From Lactococcus cremoris subsp. cremoris NBRC 100676 (GTDB lineage Bacteria; Bacillota; Bacilli; Lactobacillales; Streptococcaceae), in assembly GCF_001591705.1 (NCBI RefSeq), contig NZ_BCVK01000001.1, forward strand, positions 1 to 64,000: a stretch of 64,000 nucleotides of DNA. Direction: 5' to 3'. Positions 1 to 8,756 of this stretch are shown here, piece after piece. The notes beneath the pieces are model-generated. The model was given only the letters and a program-made list of their open reading frames with translations, was not told the origin of the DNA and searched no databases. Each line of letters starts with the position of its first letter. Within the stretch, counting starts at the first letter, position 1. The position numbers and the translations under genes were made by a program.

Positions 1-191
1 GTAAAGATTTCACTGACTACTCTGTCAGTAAGTTCTGAAAGAACCGACATATCTGTCAGTTCGACTTTTTTAGCCGCTTTAGTCAAAGCATCAAAAATTT
101 TCTCACTGTTAAATTTCACTGAGCGTCCGTCACGCTTTATCACATTAATTTCTTCTAGTGTTACATCTTGATATTTTATTTCACTTTTCAT
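1..191 (-). CDS. nrdD: Anaerobic ribonucleoside-triphosphate reductase, N-terminal part (ATP-cone)
   Basis: Partial gene running off the left edge; only the first 63 codons are present. The reading begins MKSEIKYQDVTLEEINVIKR and contains the ATP-cone pattern (VIKRDGR, then SEKIFDAL..A), the allosteric nucleotide-binding domain at the N terminus of class III (NrdD) reductases. Class Ib NrdE normally lacks this cone, so NrdD is the better call. The ATG at 191 is preferred over the ATG at 200 because GAAGAGG at about 202-208 is then correctly spaced. NrdD makes dNTPs under anoxia using a glycyl radical; the catalytic part is outside the window. Paired NrdR boxes lie directly upstream. Confidence 0.85.
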   Translation of the reverse strand, partial: MKSEIKYQDVTLEEINVIKRDGRSVKFNSEKIFDALTKAAKKVELTDMSVLSELTDRVVSEIF

Positions 192-243
192 ATTAACCAT
201 CCTCTTCAATTACATCATCTATTTTATCAAATTCTCGGAAATG

Positions 244-290
244 ACACAATATATAGAATAAATTATGTAATGACACACAATATCTTGTGT
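244..290. promoter_or_regulatory. Tandem NrdR boxes upstream of nrdD
   Basis: Two 16-bp sites match the NrdR consensus (ACACwATATnTwGTGT-like): acacaatatatagaat at 244-259 and acacaatatcttgtgt at 275-290. The second is a near-perfect dyad, the first is degenerate in its right half. They start 31 bp apart, three helical turns, the arrangement known for NrdR, the ATP/dATP-sensing repressor of ribonucleotide reductase operons. They sit 53-100 bp upstream of the nrdD start codon. The site match is seen directly; repression is inferred from the family. Confidence 0.8.
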
Positions 291-535
291 TGCTTGCTTT
301 CATTCAGCTTTTTCTTATTATTTGACAAAATATAAGTTTTTTGTATCACAATTGTAATGTTTTTGTTTTAAATCAGATTTTTTAGATTAAAGGCAAAAAG
401 TTTTTACAAATATAAATCCTTAACGAAAAAACGTTTACAAACCGCCACCAAATTGACATCTTTTTTTAGCTTGAGGCGTGGTAGAATAAAGATAGTACTT
501 ATTATATTTTGTAATCTTTAGAAAGGTAATTATTT

Positions 536-1849
536 ATGCCAGTATCACGTGTTAAAGTTAAAAATAGACATTTAAAAAAGAAAACTAAAAAACCACTCGC
601 TTTTTATAAACCAACCACAAAATTTGTTGGCGCTGTTCTTATTGCCGGAACATTGACAACCACACATGAACTTCTTCTGCAACAGACAAGTCCAATGGTT
701 CAAGCAGCAACTAACTCATCAGAGGCTTTTATTGAAAGTATTGCCGCATCAGCAAAACCTGTGGCAGATGCTAATGGCTTATATCCTTCGGTCATGATTG
801 CCCAAGCTATTTTGGAAAGCAACTGGGGCTCAAGTCAGCTTTCACGAGCACCTTATTATAATTTATTTGGTATTCAAGGCACTTATCAAGGAAAGAGTGT
901 CGTATTTAAAACTCAAGAGTATCTCAATGGTAAATGGGTGACTAAAGATATGCCCTTTAGGGTCTATCCTTCCTTTAATCAAAGTTTTCAAGACAATGCT
1001 TATGTCCTAAAAACAACAAACTTTGGGAATGGTCCCTATTACGCTAAGGCTTGGCGGGCTAATGCTGCCACCTATCAAGACGCTACTGCTGCTTTGACGG
1101 GCAAATATGCTACCGACCCAAGTTATGGCGCTTCACTAAATCGCATTATTTCTCAATATAATTTGACTCGTTTTGACGGAGCTTCTTCAGCTGGAAATAC
1201 TAATTCTGGTGGCTCGACAACCACAAATACGAATAATAATTCTGGAACCAATAGCAGTTCAACTACTTATACCGTCAAATCTGGTGATACTCTTTGGGAA
1301 ATTTCACAAAGATATGGAATTAGTGTCGCTCAAATTCAAAGTGCGAATAATCTTAAAAGTACCATTATCTACATTGGTCAAAAACTTTTACTGACAGGTT
1401 CAGCTTCTTCTACAAATTCAGGTGGTTCAAACAATTCCGCAAGCACTACTCCAACCACTTCTGTGACACCTGCAAAGCCAGCTTCACAAACATCTGTTAA
1501 GGTTAAGTCCGGAGATACCCTTTGGGCGCTATCAGTAAAATATAAAACTAGTATTGCTCAATTGAAAAGTTGGAATCATTTAAGTTCTGATACCATTTAT
1601 ATTGGTCAAAATCTTATTGTTTCACAATCTGCTGCTACTTCAAATCCTTCGACAGGTTCAGGCTCAACTGCTACCAATAACTCAAACTCGACTTCTTCTA
1701 ACTCAAATGCCTCAATTCATAAGGTCGTTAAAGGAGATACTCTCTGGGGACTTTCGCAAAAATCTGGCAGCCCAATTGCTTCAATCAAGGCTTGGAATCA
1801 TTTATCTAGCGATACTATTTTAATTGGTCAGTATCTGCGAATAAAATAA
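536..1849 (+). CDS. acmA: Major autolysin AcmA, glucosaminidase with three LysM domains
   Basis: 437 aa secreted peptidoglycan hydrolase of lactococci, needed for cell separation and lysis. Residues 1-57 form a long basic signal peptide with a hydrophobic stretch (VGAVLIAGTL) and an Ala-rich cleavage region (VQAA). Residues about 60-215 are the GH73 domain (MIAQAILESNWGSSQLS carries the presumed catalytic Glu). Three LysM repeats follow at about 245-287, 320-363 and 395-437, each with (K)SGDTLW or KGDTLW, separated by Ser/Thr/Asn-rich linkers; these bind peptidoglycan. GAAAGG at 521-526 is the ribosome site. A TTGACA at 453-458 and a TAGAAT at 482-487 lie upstream but 23 bp apart, so the promoter is not settled. 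Confidence 0.97.
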   Translation: MPVSRVKVKNRHLKKKTKKPLAFYKPTTKFVGAVLIAGTLTTTHELLLQQTSPMVQAATNSSEAFIESIAASAKPVADANGLYPSVMIAQAILESNWGSSQLSRAPYYNLFGIQGTYQGKSVVFKTQEYLNGKWVTKDMPFRVYPSFNQSFQDNAYVLKTTNFGNGPYYAKAWRANAATYQDATAALTGKYATDPSYGASLNRIISQYNLTRFDGASSAGNTNSGGSTTTNTNNNSGTNSSSTTYTVKSGDTLWEISQRYGISVAQIQSANNLKSTIIYIGQKLLLTGSASSTNSGGSNNSASTTPTTSVTPAKPASQTSVKVKSGDTLWALSVKYKTSIAQLKSWNHLSSDTIYIGQNLIVSQSAATSNPSTGSGSTATNNSNSTSSNSNASIHKVVKGDTLWGLSQKSGSPIASIKAWNHLSSDTILIGQYLRIK

Positions 1850-1876
1850 ATTATTATTAATGAACTTTTAGCTAAT

Positions 1877-1912
1877 AAAAAAAAGAATGAAATTCAATTC
1901 ATTCTTTTTTTA
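1877..1912. terminator. Bidirectional terminator between acmA and the convergent gene
   Basis: GAATGAA (1885-1891) pairs with TTCATTC (1898-1904), extended by a run of A on the left and of T on the right, so it can end transcription from both sides. The stop codon of the convergent 94-aa gene lies inside the hairpin. Confidence 0.8.
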
Positions 1913-2183
1913 ATTCTTGTAAAACCGCTTGAAGATGGATAGAACGGGTCGGTTCTGACATTCCAACAGTCATTTCCCAAGGAGTTGTTTCTTTTTCAAG
2001 AGCCAATTCAAGAAAAACACGTTGAAATGAAGTTAATTCTTCACAGTTCGTTAAATAGTCAATCTCTTTTTTAGAGAGCAAAATTTTGTCACGTTGAATC
2101 ACTTTGTTTAGGTAGCGAACCCAAAGTTCTAAATTCCATTTGGACTTTTGGGCAGCCTGCAAGAGATATTCAATCCACGTCAT
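1899..2183 (-). CDS. Hypothetical protein, 94 aa, partner of a nucleotidyltransferase-fold gene
   Basis: I do not recognise the family. The protein is small, rich in Leu, Lys and Glu, with no membrane segment or signal peptide and predicted mostly helical (MTWIEYLLQAAQKSKWNLEL). Its start codon overlaps the stop codon of the upstream gene by 4 nt (ATGA at 2180-2183), so the two are translationally coupled. A small helical protein coupled to a nucleotidyltransferase-fold protein recalls toxin-antitoxin pairs of the MNT/HEPN or AbiE type, but this one has no visible HEPN R-x4-6-H motif, so that remains a guess. Confidence 0.7.
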   Translation of the reverse strand: MTWIEYLLQAAQKSKWNLELWVRYLNKVIQRDKILLSKKEIDYLTNCEELTSFQRVFLELALEKETTPWEMTVGMSEPTRSIHLQAVLQELKKE

Positions 2184-2746
2184 TGTAATAACCTCAGTAT
2201 TTTTGGATTTTTTCGTAAATAATTTTTTAAAGCTTCTTCACCATAAGCCAAACTATAAGCTTCTAAAATAACCGCTGGGTCTGCCGATCCATCAGTATAC
2301 TTAAAACGTTCTAAAAGGATATCCGGACTTTCAATTTTCAATTTCTTCATCAATTTTGCAATGTCTGGCACATCTTTGGTACGTCCGACTTGAATTTTAT
2401 CAATCAAAATCGCTTCCAGTGGTGAGAGCCCAACAGTCAAATGACTTCCTTCAAAAATAATTGTTTCATCTGTTTTTGAATGAGACATAACTTCCCCAAC
2501 TGCTTGACTCAGCCAAGGTTCATTAGCAGTTCCCACATGATATTCTTCACCAATTTCTTCAATGATTTTATCTATTTTTTCAGTAGTCTCATAAAAAGCA
2601 TCAATATCCTCTGTCGCCTTCATTCCATAGTATTCAAGCACAAAACCGCCAACACAGTGTAAATGAAGTTGCAAATTCTCTTCTGAAAGTTTTTCATTCA
2701 AGCGGGAAAATAATTGATGATAATTCAAATTTTTAACCTCTCTCAC
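2180..2746 (-). CDS. Nucleotidyltransferase-fold protein (DUF6036-like)
   Basis: Up to 188 aa. Residues about 31-50 carry the nucleotidyltransferase signature CVGGFVLEYYG then ATEDIDAFYE, i.e. GG followed by a D-x-D pair, as in DUF6036/AbiEii-type proteins. LSPLEAILIDKIQVGRTKDVPDIAKL in the second half is also typical of such proteins, which often bear an 'xxKDxxDIxxL' helix. The GTG at 2746 is possible, but a TTG at 2728 lies 8 nt after GAGAGG and may be the true start (182 aa). It is followed by a 94-aa gene overlapping by 4 nt. Substrate unknown; many relatives are toxins or antitoxins that modify tRNA or partner proteins. Confidence 0.65.
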   Translation of the reverse strand: MREVKNLNYHQLFSRLNEKLSEENLQLHLHCVGGFVLEYYGMKATEDIDAFYETTEKIDKIIEEIGEEYHVGTANEPWLSQAVGEVMSHSKTDETIIFEGSHLTVGLSPLEAILIDKIQVGRTKDVPDIAKLMKKLKIESPDILLERFKYTDGSADPAVILEAYSLAYGEEALKNYLRKNPKILRLLQ

Positions 2747-2842
2747 ACTTCCAAATTTTTGTCATTTCTCTTTCCATTATCAATGATAGATAAGAATTTG
2801 TCAAGTTGAAATTGCTGACAGAATCAGTAATTTTGTTGCAAC

Positions 2843-3355
2843 TTATGCATTTATAATTTCTATTTGACAAGAAGACATTGTTTCAAGAGCAGCCAAGTGT
2901 TTTTCTGGTGAAACGCCCGCACAACAAGAAGCATCGACTGTCAACTTCACTTCGGGAGCATAGGCTTTGATTAACAAGGCATTAGAAACCACACAAATAT
3001 CCGTACAAATTCCGATGAGTTCAACCTCATCAAAGTTTTCATCACGGATAAATTCCGCTAAACTTCTTGAACCAAAAGTTGTTTTTTCAAAAATTTTAGC
3101 AAAGCCAACTTGTGCTTCTTTGCGAATTTCCCAACCATAAGTCCCATTTTGACAGTGAAGAACCGGCAAATTCTTTCCTTCTTGTGTTGATAAATAATCT
3201 TCAAAATGCGTGTCTTGCGTGGCAAACCGATTTTCTTTAGGATAGTGAGAAAGTTTTTCAATGACATTAGGAAGAATAGCTTGCGCCTCTTTTGTTCCCA
3301 AACTTCCATCAATAAAATCATTTTGAAAATCAACTAAAACAAGTGCTTTTTTCAT
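2843..3355 (-). CDS. pncA: Cysteine hydrolase of the isochorismatase/nicotinamidase family
   Basis: 170 aa cytosolic hydrolase. The triad expected for nicotinamidases is visible: Asp near the start (ALVLVDFQNDF), a Lys in the FEKTTFGS segment, and the nucleophile Cys in GICTDICVVSNAL. QDTHFEDY supplies likely metal ligands (D, H). The best role is deamidation of nicotinamide to nicotinate in NAD salvage, which would link to nadD at 54153-54752. An extended -10 (TGCTATAAT, minus strand, around 3461-3470) lies about 105 nt upstream, leaving a long leader. Another amide hydrolase of the same fold cannot be excluded, so the symbol is tentative. Confidence 0.75.
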   Translation of the reverse strand: MKKALVLVDFQNDFIDGSLGTKEAQAILPNVIEKLSHYPKENRFATQDTHFEDYLSTQEGKNLPVLHCQNGTYGWEIRKEAQVGFAKIFEKTTFGSRSLAEFIRDENFDEVELIGICTDICVVSNALLIKAYAPEVKLTVDASCCAGVSPEKHLAALETMSSCQIEIINA

Positions 3356-3594
3356 CTTTTCTCCTTGGTATTTGATAATTTTTTCTTATTATGACCGAGC
3401 ATTATTCTTCGCAAGGTGAGCGTGGATCGACTAGGCAGTCTAGCGTTTTATAGTTAGAGATAATTATAGCAAAAATCTAAAAAATCTGTCAGCAAAATTC
3501 TACTGACAGACCTTTTTTAATTTACTGACCAAATTCTCTGCTGTCTTGTAAGAAAGGTAAACAATCTGTCAGTAAAATATTTCATTATTATTCT

Positions 3595-4439
<845 letters not shown>

Positions 4440-4505
4440 ATTTTTTCTCCTTAGTAATTTTAAAAATACATGAGTTCGTCACCAATCAAAACTCTTTTTT
4501 ACTTC

Positions 4506-4970
4506 TTAAATTCTTTCAATGGGAAACCAAAGTTCTAACTCCTCTGGATTTTCAGCTGAAATCGAATGATGCTCCTGTACGGCTCCAACTAGTTCCAAAT
4601 CCTGTTGAGCCATGAAGTTTTCTATCTCTGAATATACTTTGTGCATTTCATAAGTTGCTGTTTCAACAACTAAATACCGAAAGCTTGGAAAGGTCCATTT
4701 TGTCCAATTTTCAGGAGTTTTCGTAGTATTTTCAACTTCAGCACCTGCCAGATAAAGTCCACCATCGGACCAAGCGCTAAAAGTTCGTGCCTCATCAGAC
4801 ATGGCTCCCCACACGGCAAGAGGTTGTTTAACTAAATGAGCAATTTCGTCAAAAGCATTTGTAGCTTGCTGCCAGAGCGGCGGAATCCAAATGTCAGCTT
4901 CTTGCGATTTACCTAAGCCTTCTTTTCCGATAACCGAGAAAGATGACTTTTCAACTTCTCTGATGTTCAC
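4506..4970 (-). CDS. GyrI-like (AraC effector-binding domain) protein
   Basis: 154 aa, a free-standing GyrI-like/SOUL-type ligand-binding domain with no DNA-binding part. The pattern PPLWQQATNAFDEI ... VWGAMSD ... LYLAGAEVENT ... FRYLVVE ... ELELWFPI is that of AraC_E_bind/Cass2-like domains, which bind small, often cationic, drugs. Start is a GTG at 4970-4968, 6-7 nt after AGGAGG. A second GyrI-like gene of a different subfamily lies at 48933-49574. Its divergent upstream region holds a cre-like site and the left end of the mobile element. Confidence 0.8.
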   Translation of the reverse strand: MNIREVEKSSFSVIGKEGLGKSQEADIWIPPLWQQATNAFDEIAHLVKQPLAVWGAMSDEARTFSAWSDGGLYLAGAEVENTTKTPENWTKWTFPSFRYLVVETATYEMHKVYSEIENFMAQQDLELVGAVQEHHSISAENPEELELWFPIERI

Positions 4971-5036
4971 TTCCCCTCCTCACTCTTTTGAAAGTATCGT
5001 ATAATACTTCCTTAACTAGGACTACAAACGCTTTAC

Positions 5037-5050
5037 TGAAAACGCTATAA
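5037..5050. promoter_or_regulatory. cre-like CcpA operator
   Basis: The 14-mer tgaaaacgctataa matches the catabolite-responsive element consensus WGWAARCGYTWWMA at every position. A partial second copy (aaacgct) lies 15 bp to the left at 5025-5031. The site is about 70 bp upstream of the GyrI-like gene (minus strand) and about 150 bp upstream of the original luxS position (plus strand), so either could be under carbon catabolite control. Confidence 0.6.
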
Positions 5051-5130
5051 AGTCATTTTACCACTTTATAATAAAAATAAAAAAATATTTCGCTTAAAAA
5101 ATGATAGAATAGAATTAGAATTTAAAATAA

Positions 5131-5186
5131 AGGAGGAGATACGACAAGGCTGACTTTTATCGGCTGAGTTTTGTATCATATATTTT
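5131..5186 (+). other. Stranded leader left of the element, possible former luxS leader
   Basis: A strong Shine-Dalgarno AGGAGGAG (5131-5138) follows a TAGAAT -10 candidate (5105-5110), yet no start codon follows at a normal distance: the next ATG is the att copy at 5187, 48 nt further on, with no ribosome site close to it. This could be the native luxS leader separated from its ATG by about 45 nt of foreign sequence (which includes a degenerate AAGGCTGA at about 5146-5153). Inference only. Confidence 0.4.
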
Positions 5187-5205
5187 ATGGCTGAAGTAGA
5201 ATCTT
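5187..5205 (+). repeat. Left attachment site (attL core)
   Basis: The 19-mer atggctgaagtagaatctt is identical to 19049-19067, the start of luxS. Here it is followed by AATG, so it encodes only MAEVES and then TAA: a six-codon stub of luxS left by integration. Confidence 0.9.
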
Positions 5206-5253
5206 AATGTCTTCAAAGCTTAGATATCAATGCTTCCCTAAATTACCAGTTAA

Positions 5254-5275
5254 AAAAGCACAATAAAAAGCACAA
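5254..5275 (+). repeat. Integrase arm-type sites, left end
   Basis: Two direct copies of AAAAGCACAA at 5254-5263 and 5266-5275, 12 bp apart, about 50 bp inside the left att core. The same decamer recurs at 18921-18930 near the right end. Paired short repeats just inside both cores are the usual arm-binding sites of tyrosine integrases. Confidence 0.7.
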
Positions 5276-5496
5276 ATCAAGAGCGAAATAGGTAACAAAA
5301 ATCAGTCCAAACTACAGATGGACTGATTTTTTTCTTTTTAACTTATATTCTTCAATCTAAATTTTTTATAATCATCTTTATCACTTAGATACTTTAAATA
5401 ATCAATCTCAACTGAAAATAAAAATTAATTTTTATTGATAAAATATTTACTTATAGATAGAAAATTTGGGAAAAGTTTTATTGTTATATTAATTAA

Positions 5497-6519
5497 TTAT
5501 TTAGTTCCTTTTAATTGATTAAAAATTATTGCTCTTAGTAAATCATCTAATAAACAACAGGTAACTAAAAATATCCAATTCAATCTGCTATATTCAGAAT
5601 AATCAAAAGTATAGTTTGTCATGTATTTTTGTGCAAATTTTTCTGCCTTATCATTAACTGCTTTAAAATCACCATGCGCAATTTTATTTCGTATTTGTCT
5701 TAAAATCATTGCGACATCTGTGGAATCATCACCATAATTTTTTTCTAGATAGGGAATTAATAAGTGATCAATATTAGTTTTTTGATTAGAAGCTACTAGT
5801 AATAATTCTAATAATGAGAAAACTTTCAAAAAGTGATTTTTATTATAACTATTATCTTGGTATATACTATTTATAATATAATCTAATTTATAATAATCAT
5901 TTTCTGAATTTAAGATACCATCTATACGCTTTCCCATTTTTTGCAGTTCAATTATATAATCATCTTTGGATTTCCAATTATTAAATTTAGAATCAATTCG
6001 AAAATTTAAATTTCTAAGTATTCTGGTATGTTCTAATGGATTCATATTACTTGTGTAAATACAATTCATATGAATACCATTTTGGACTCCCTGATTTACA
6101 AAATTACTAAAATACATTACTTTTTCTGCATAATCTTCTTCGCAAAAGCGTCCTTCAAAACAATTTGTTGTCCAATCAAAGAATGGCATATCTTCATCAT
6201 CATAATCAAAAAATAAACATACCATATTATCGGCTAAATAATCTAAGCATTTTTCGATTGTTTCCAAGCCATGATCTGGACATTGTTTTATATTTGTTTC
6301 AATAATTCTCTTTAGCGAAGCTACTGTATATTCACTTTGAAAACTGTCCCCATACCTTCGCAAATTATCTTCAATATCAACTTTTTGTTGCCGAATTTCC
6401 TGCATCATATCTTCAACGATTCCCTCTTTCCAATCACTGGGGACATTAGATATATATAATTTTAACTTATCCGATATTTTTGTTTTTGCTATTTTTCCAT
6501 AAACATCAATAACTAGCAA
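5497..6519 (-). CDS. HEPN-domain protein, putative defence RNase effector
   Basis: 340 aa, no close family recognised. The C-terminal third has the HEPN/ApeA-like signature IRQIRNKIAHGDF (R-N-K-I-A-H, an RX4H motif at about residues 270-276) preceded by a helical region (KVFSLLELLLVASNQK). HEPN domains with this motif are metal-independent RNases common in abortive-infection and toxin systems. The N-terminal two thirds are acidic and unassigned. TTG start at 6519 with GAGGAG 9 nt upstream. It lies 113 nt downstream of the DUF4062 gene on the same strand, with no clear terminator between them, so they probably form one unit. HEPN assignment rests on motif and context only. Confidence 0.65.
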   Translation of the reverse strand: MLVIDVYGKIAKTKISDKLKLYISNVPSDWKEGIVEDMMQEIRQQKVDIEDNLRRYGDSFQSEYTVASLKRIIETNIKQCPDHGLETIEKCLDYLADNMVCLFFDYDDEDMPFFDWTTNCFEGRFCEEDYAEKVMYFSNFVNQGVQNGIHMNCIYTSNMNPLEHTRILRNLNFRIDSKFNNWKSKDDYIIELQKMGKRIDGILNSENDYYKLDYIINSIYQDNSYNKNHFLKVFSLLELLLVASNQKTNIDHLLIPYLEKNYGDDSTDVAMILRQIRNKIAHGDFKAVNDKAEKFAQKYMTNYTFDYSEYSRLNWIFLVTCCLLDDLLRAIIFNQLKGTK

Positions 6520-6632
6520 TTAAATTTTCTCCTCTTAACTATAGGTTGGAGGAAGGCGCATCACGCACGATTCTCACTTAGATTAATACTGGGTCATACT
6601 ATTTATATAAATTCTTTTCTTCTTTGTAAACA

Positions 6633-7659
6633 TTAATTTCTTCTAATAGCAGACTTTTTTACCATATATTCCCTCCCCTTAGATGTCAGATTAATAAATT
6701 CTGCTGTTCCCCCTTGAGTAGTTCTAGCCTCATAATATTTTATGAGGCCTAACGCTGAGTATTGAATTTTAATCGTATGAAACTGATTATCATTCAATTT
6801 TATATATCTGCCCATATAATCTTTGAGTGCGTACTCCAGTTCACTTTTTGATTTTCTACAATTTAATGTTACAGTTAATCTAGGAGCCCATAATAAAAAC
6901 ATTTTATCCCATGTGATACTTTTTTCTATGTTTCTATCATGATAAATAGGAGACATACTCTTGGATTTTTCAGAATATGTCGCCTGAATAATCACTTCTT
7001 CCCCTTCAAATGCTAGGTCTGACTCAAATGTATCTTGCATAGAATTTATTTTTTGGCTAAGCATATTACTCTTTTTTATCAATTGTTTATTTTCGATAGA
7101 TAGTTCATTAACCTGTGTAAGTAATGCTGTATTAACTTCTGAATCATTCGCCCTAACCCAGCCAACCATATCATATTCATCCAAAAAATCCACTAAAGTT
7201 GAATGAACAGCTAGCATAATATCTTTTGGATCACTCACCATGCGAACAATTCTAGACAGGACAAGTTCTTTAAATTCCTTGTACTTGTCTATGTTATCTT
7301 GTTCATAAATTTTATCTACACCAAGTGTAGATTTTTTTTCTTTTAAAAAGTCATCGGTTAAAACTACAGAGAAAATAGGAATTCCTTTGCTAATTGCGTA
7401 TTCATATTCAAGACGTGTGTAACTTTTTTGAGATTTTTCCTCTACACTGCCATACCTACCACCAAGAATCAACATATATACATCAGAGTTATCTATCCAT
7501 TTATATATAGTATCTAATTGAGTCTCATTTCCAGCTCTAAAAAGTTCCATTCCTGCAGGTATATGTCCAGAATCTAAAACCGCTTGAACAGATGACTGAC
7601 GTTCATCAATTAAATCAATATATGTTGATGAAATGAAAATTTGAAGTTTTTTTTACCAA
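6633..7659 (-). pseudogene. DUF4062 (TIR-like) protein with 5' frameshift at an A8 tract
   Basis: The open frame starts at the internal Met (MELFRAGNETQ, 7550) and gives 305 aa, but the true N terminus lies upstream in the same frame: KLQIFISSTYIDLIDERQ, the hallmark start of DUF4062, a TIR/STING-related sensor or effector domain. A TTG at 7659 is well spaced after AGGAGAG, but the following run of eight A (7647-7654) puts it out of frame; seven A would give MVKKLQIFISST. No ATG/GTG/TTG lies in the correct frame before 7550. Residues after about 150 of the open part form a short coiled coil and a winged-helix-like tail. The break may be real, a slippage switch, or a sequencing error. Confidence 0.75.
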
Positions 7660-8301
7660 GATACCATCTCTCCTTTATTTATGCTAATTTTATCATAGCG
7701 TTAAGCAACAAACAATATATTATTTTTTATGTTGATTATGCTTTTGTTTTAATCGCTGATTAATCAGTGGATTTCTCTGTGTTAATATATCAATCGATCT
7801 CAGAACTACCATATAGGTTCACGGTAGTTACTGCATCTGAAATAGGATTCTCCAATTCTTCTTCTGATTCATAATAAAAATTTTTTATTTTGACTTCATC
7901 AAGCAAAACAGCAAATACCATCTGCTCACTATATAATAGAGTTTAAGTTATAACAACATAAAAAAAGTTGATTTGCCATTGACAAGACATTACTCAACTT
8001 TTCTCTCACCTACATATTCCAATGTTCCAAAAGCCATTAACGCATTAGGAATACTTTATTTTAATTCCTTAATCTCTATAACGCAAAAAAATTATATATA
8101 TAAAATTATGTGTAGCCTTTTTCATTACTATCAATCAATCAATCAATCAATTAATTAATTTACCTTCTCAATAAGAGAAACAAGCTGTAAAATAGGATTC
8201 TTCTGCTCATGATCTTATATTTTGTAACTTCATTTGCTATCACCCCAATAATCTTGAAAATATATTTCATCCTCTTTTTTACAAAACAATCATAGATAAT
8301 A
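7660..8301. other. Gene-poor stretch in the element cargo
   Basis: About 640 nt with no convincing gene. It holds a weak 43-codon minus-strand frame (7790-7921, acidic, poor ribosome site), a TCAA tetranucleotide run at about 8129-8152, and at 8160-8210 a minus-strand reading (EQKNPILQLVSLIEKVN, stop) that looks like the C terminus of a lost regulator. It appears to be decayed sequence. Confidence 0.4.
8129..8152. repeat. Short TCAA tetranucleotide tract
   Basis: Five consecutive copies of TCAA/ATCA followed by TTAA repeats. It lies outside any supported gene; only a 61-codon plus-strand frame of no recognisable kind crosses it. Confidence 0.6.
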
Positions 8302-8616
8302 TCATTTTTTCGCTTCATTATGATTATTGAATTGCTCTACGATAGCGATGAGTTGAAAAAACAACTGCATTTGTTCATCTGTTAATCCCCCCATCTCTAA
8401 TGGCATCTTATCAGATATCCCCAAAAGATAATCTGCAGATATATTCAGAGTATCACATAGCTTTCCAAATATTTCTAAAGATGGATAGGCACTCCCCTGT
8501 TCATATGATGCAACTGTTCTTGTCTTCACTCCCACCTTTTCGGCAAGCCCCTTTTGAGTTAAATTTTTACTTTTCCTAGCTGCTTTTAACTTATCGCCTA
8601 AATACTCAATATTCAT
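8302..8616 (-). CDS. Cro/CI-type (XRE) transcriptional repressor
   Basis: 104 aa. Residues 5-65 form a complete XRE helix-turn-helix (LKAARKSKNLTQKGLAEKVGVKTR, with SYEQGSAYPSLE and SADYLLGIS). The short tail (about 35 aa) is probably for dimerisation. It is divergent from the lipoprotein gene at 8757, and the 140-nt gap between them carries two related palindromes that are good operator candidates. It probably represses itself and the lipoprotein gene. There is no peptidase domain for SOS-type self-cleavage. Confidence 0.85.
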   Translation of the reverse strand: MNIEYLGDKLKAARKSKNLTQKGLAEKVGVKTRTVASYEQGSAYPSLEIFGKLCDTLNISADYLLGISDKMPLEMGGLTDEQMQLFFQLIAIVEQFNNHNEAKK

Positions 8617-8673
8617 TTTTTTCGTCCTTTTTTAAAGATTATCAAATATAGGTATTTTGTAAATGACAATACG

Positions 8674-8740
8674 CTCATTTAAAATGTTGTTTTTTGGTTT
8701 TTTTGGTATAATAAATAGCACAAAGAACATTTTTAATGTT
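8674..8740. promoter_or_regulatory. Paired palindromic operators between XRE and lipoprotein genes
   Basis: AACATTTTTAATGTT at 8726-8740 is a perfect 15-bp dyad (arms AACATT/AATGTT). A related site (minus strand AACATTTTAAATGAG, 8674-8688) matches at 12 of 15 positions. Centres are 52 bp apart, about five helical turns. A TATAAT at 8707-8712 lies between them, so a repressor bound at both would cover the lipoprotein promoter. Confidence 0.6.
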
Positions 8741-8756
8741 AATTTAGGAGGATAAT

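Noticed and set aside
3356-3470. Possible riboswitch in the long leader of the nicotinamidase-like gene
   Set aside because: A long leader with short complementary segments (CTAG, GACT/AGTC) exists, but I cannot match it to any NAD, preQ1 or T-box consensus.
7973-8158. 61-codon plus-strand frame crossing the TCAA tract as a phase-variable gene
   Set aside because: Its protein has no recognisable features and no ribosome site, so the tract has no gene to switch.
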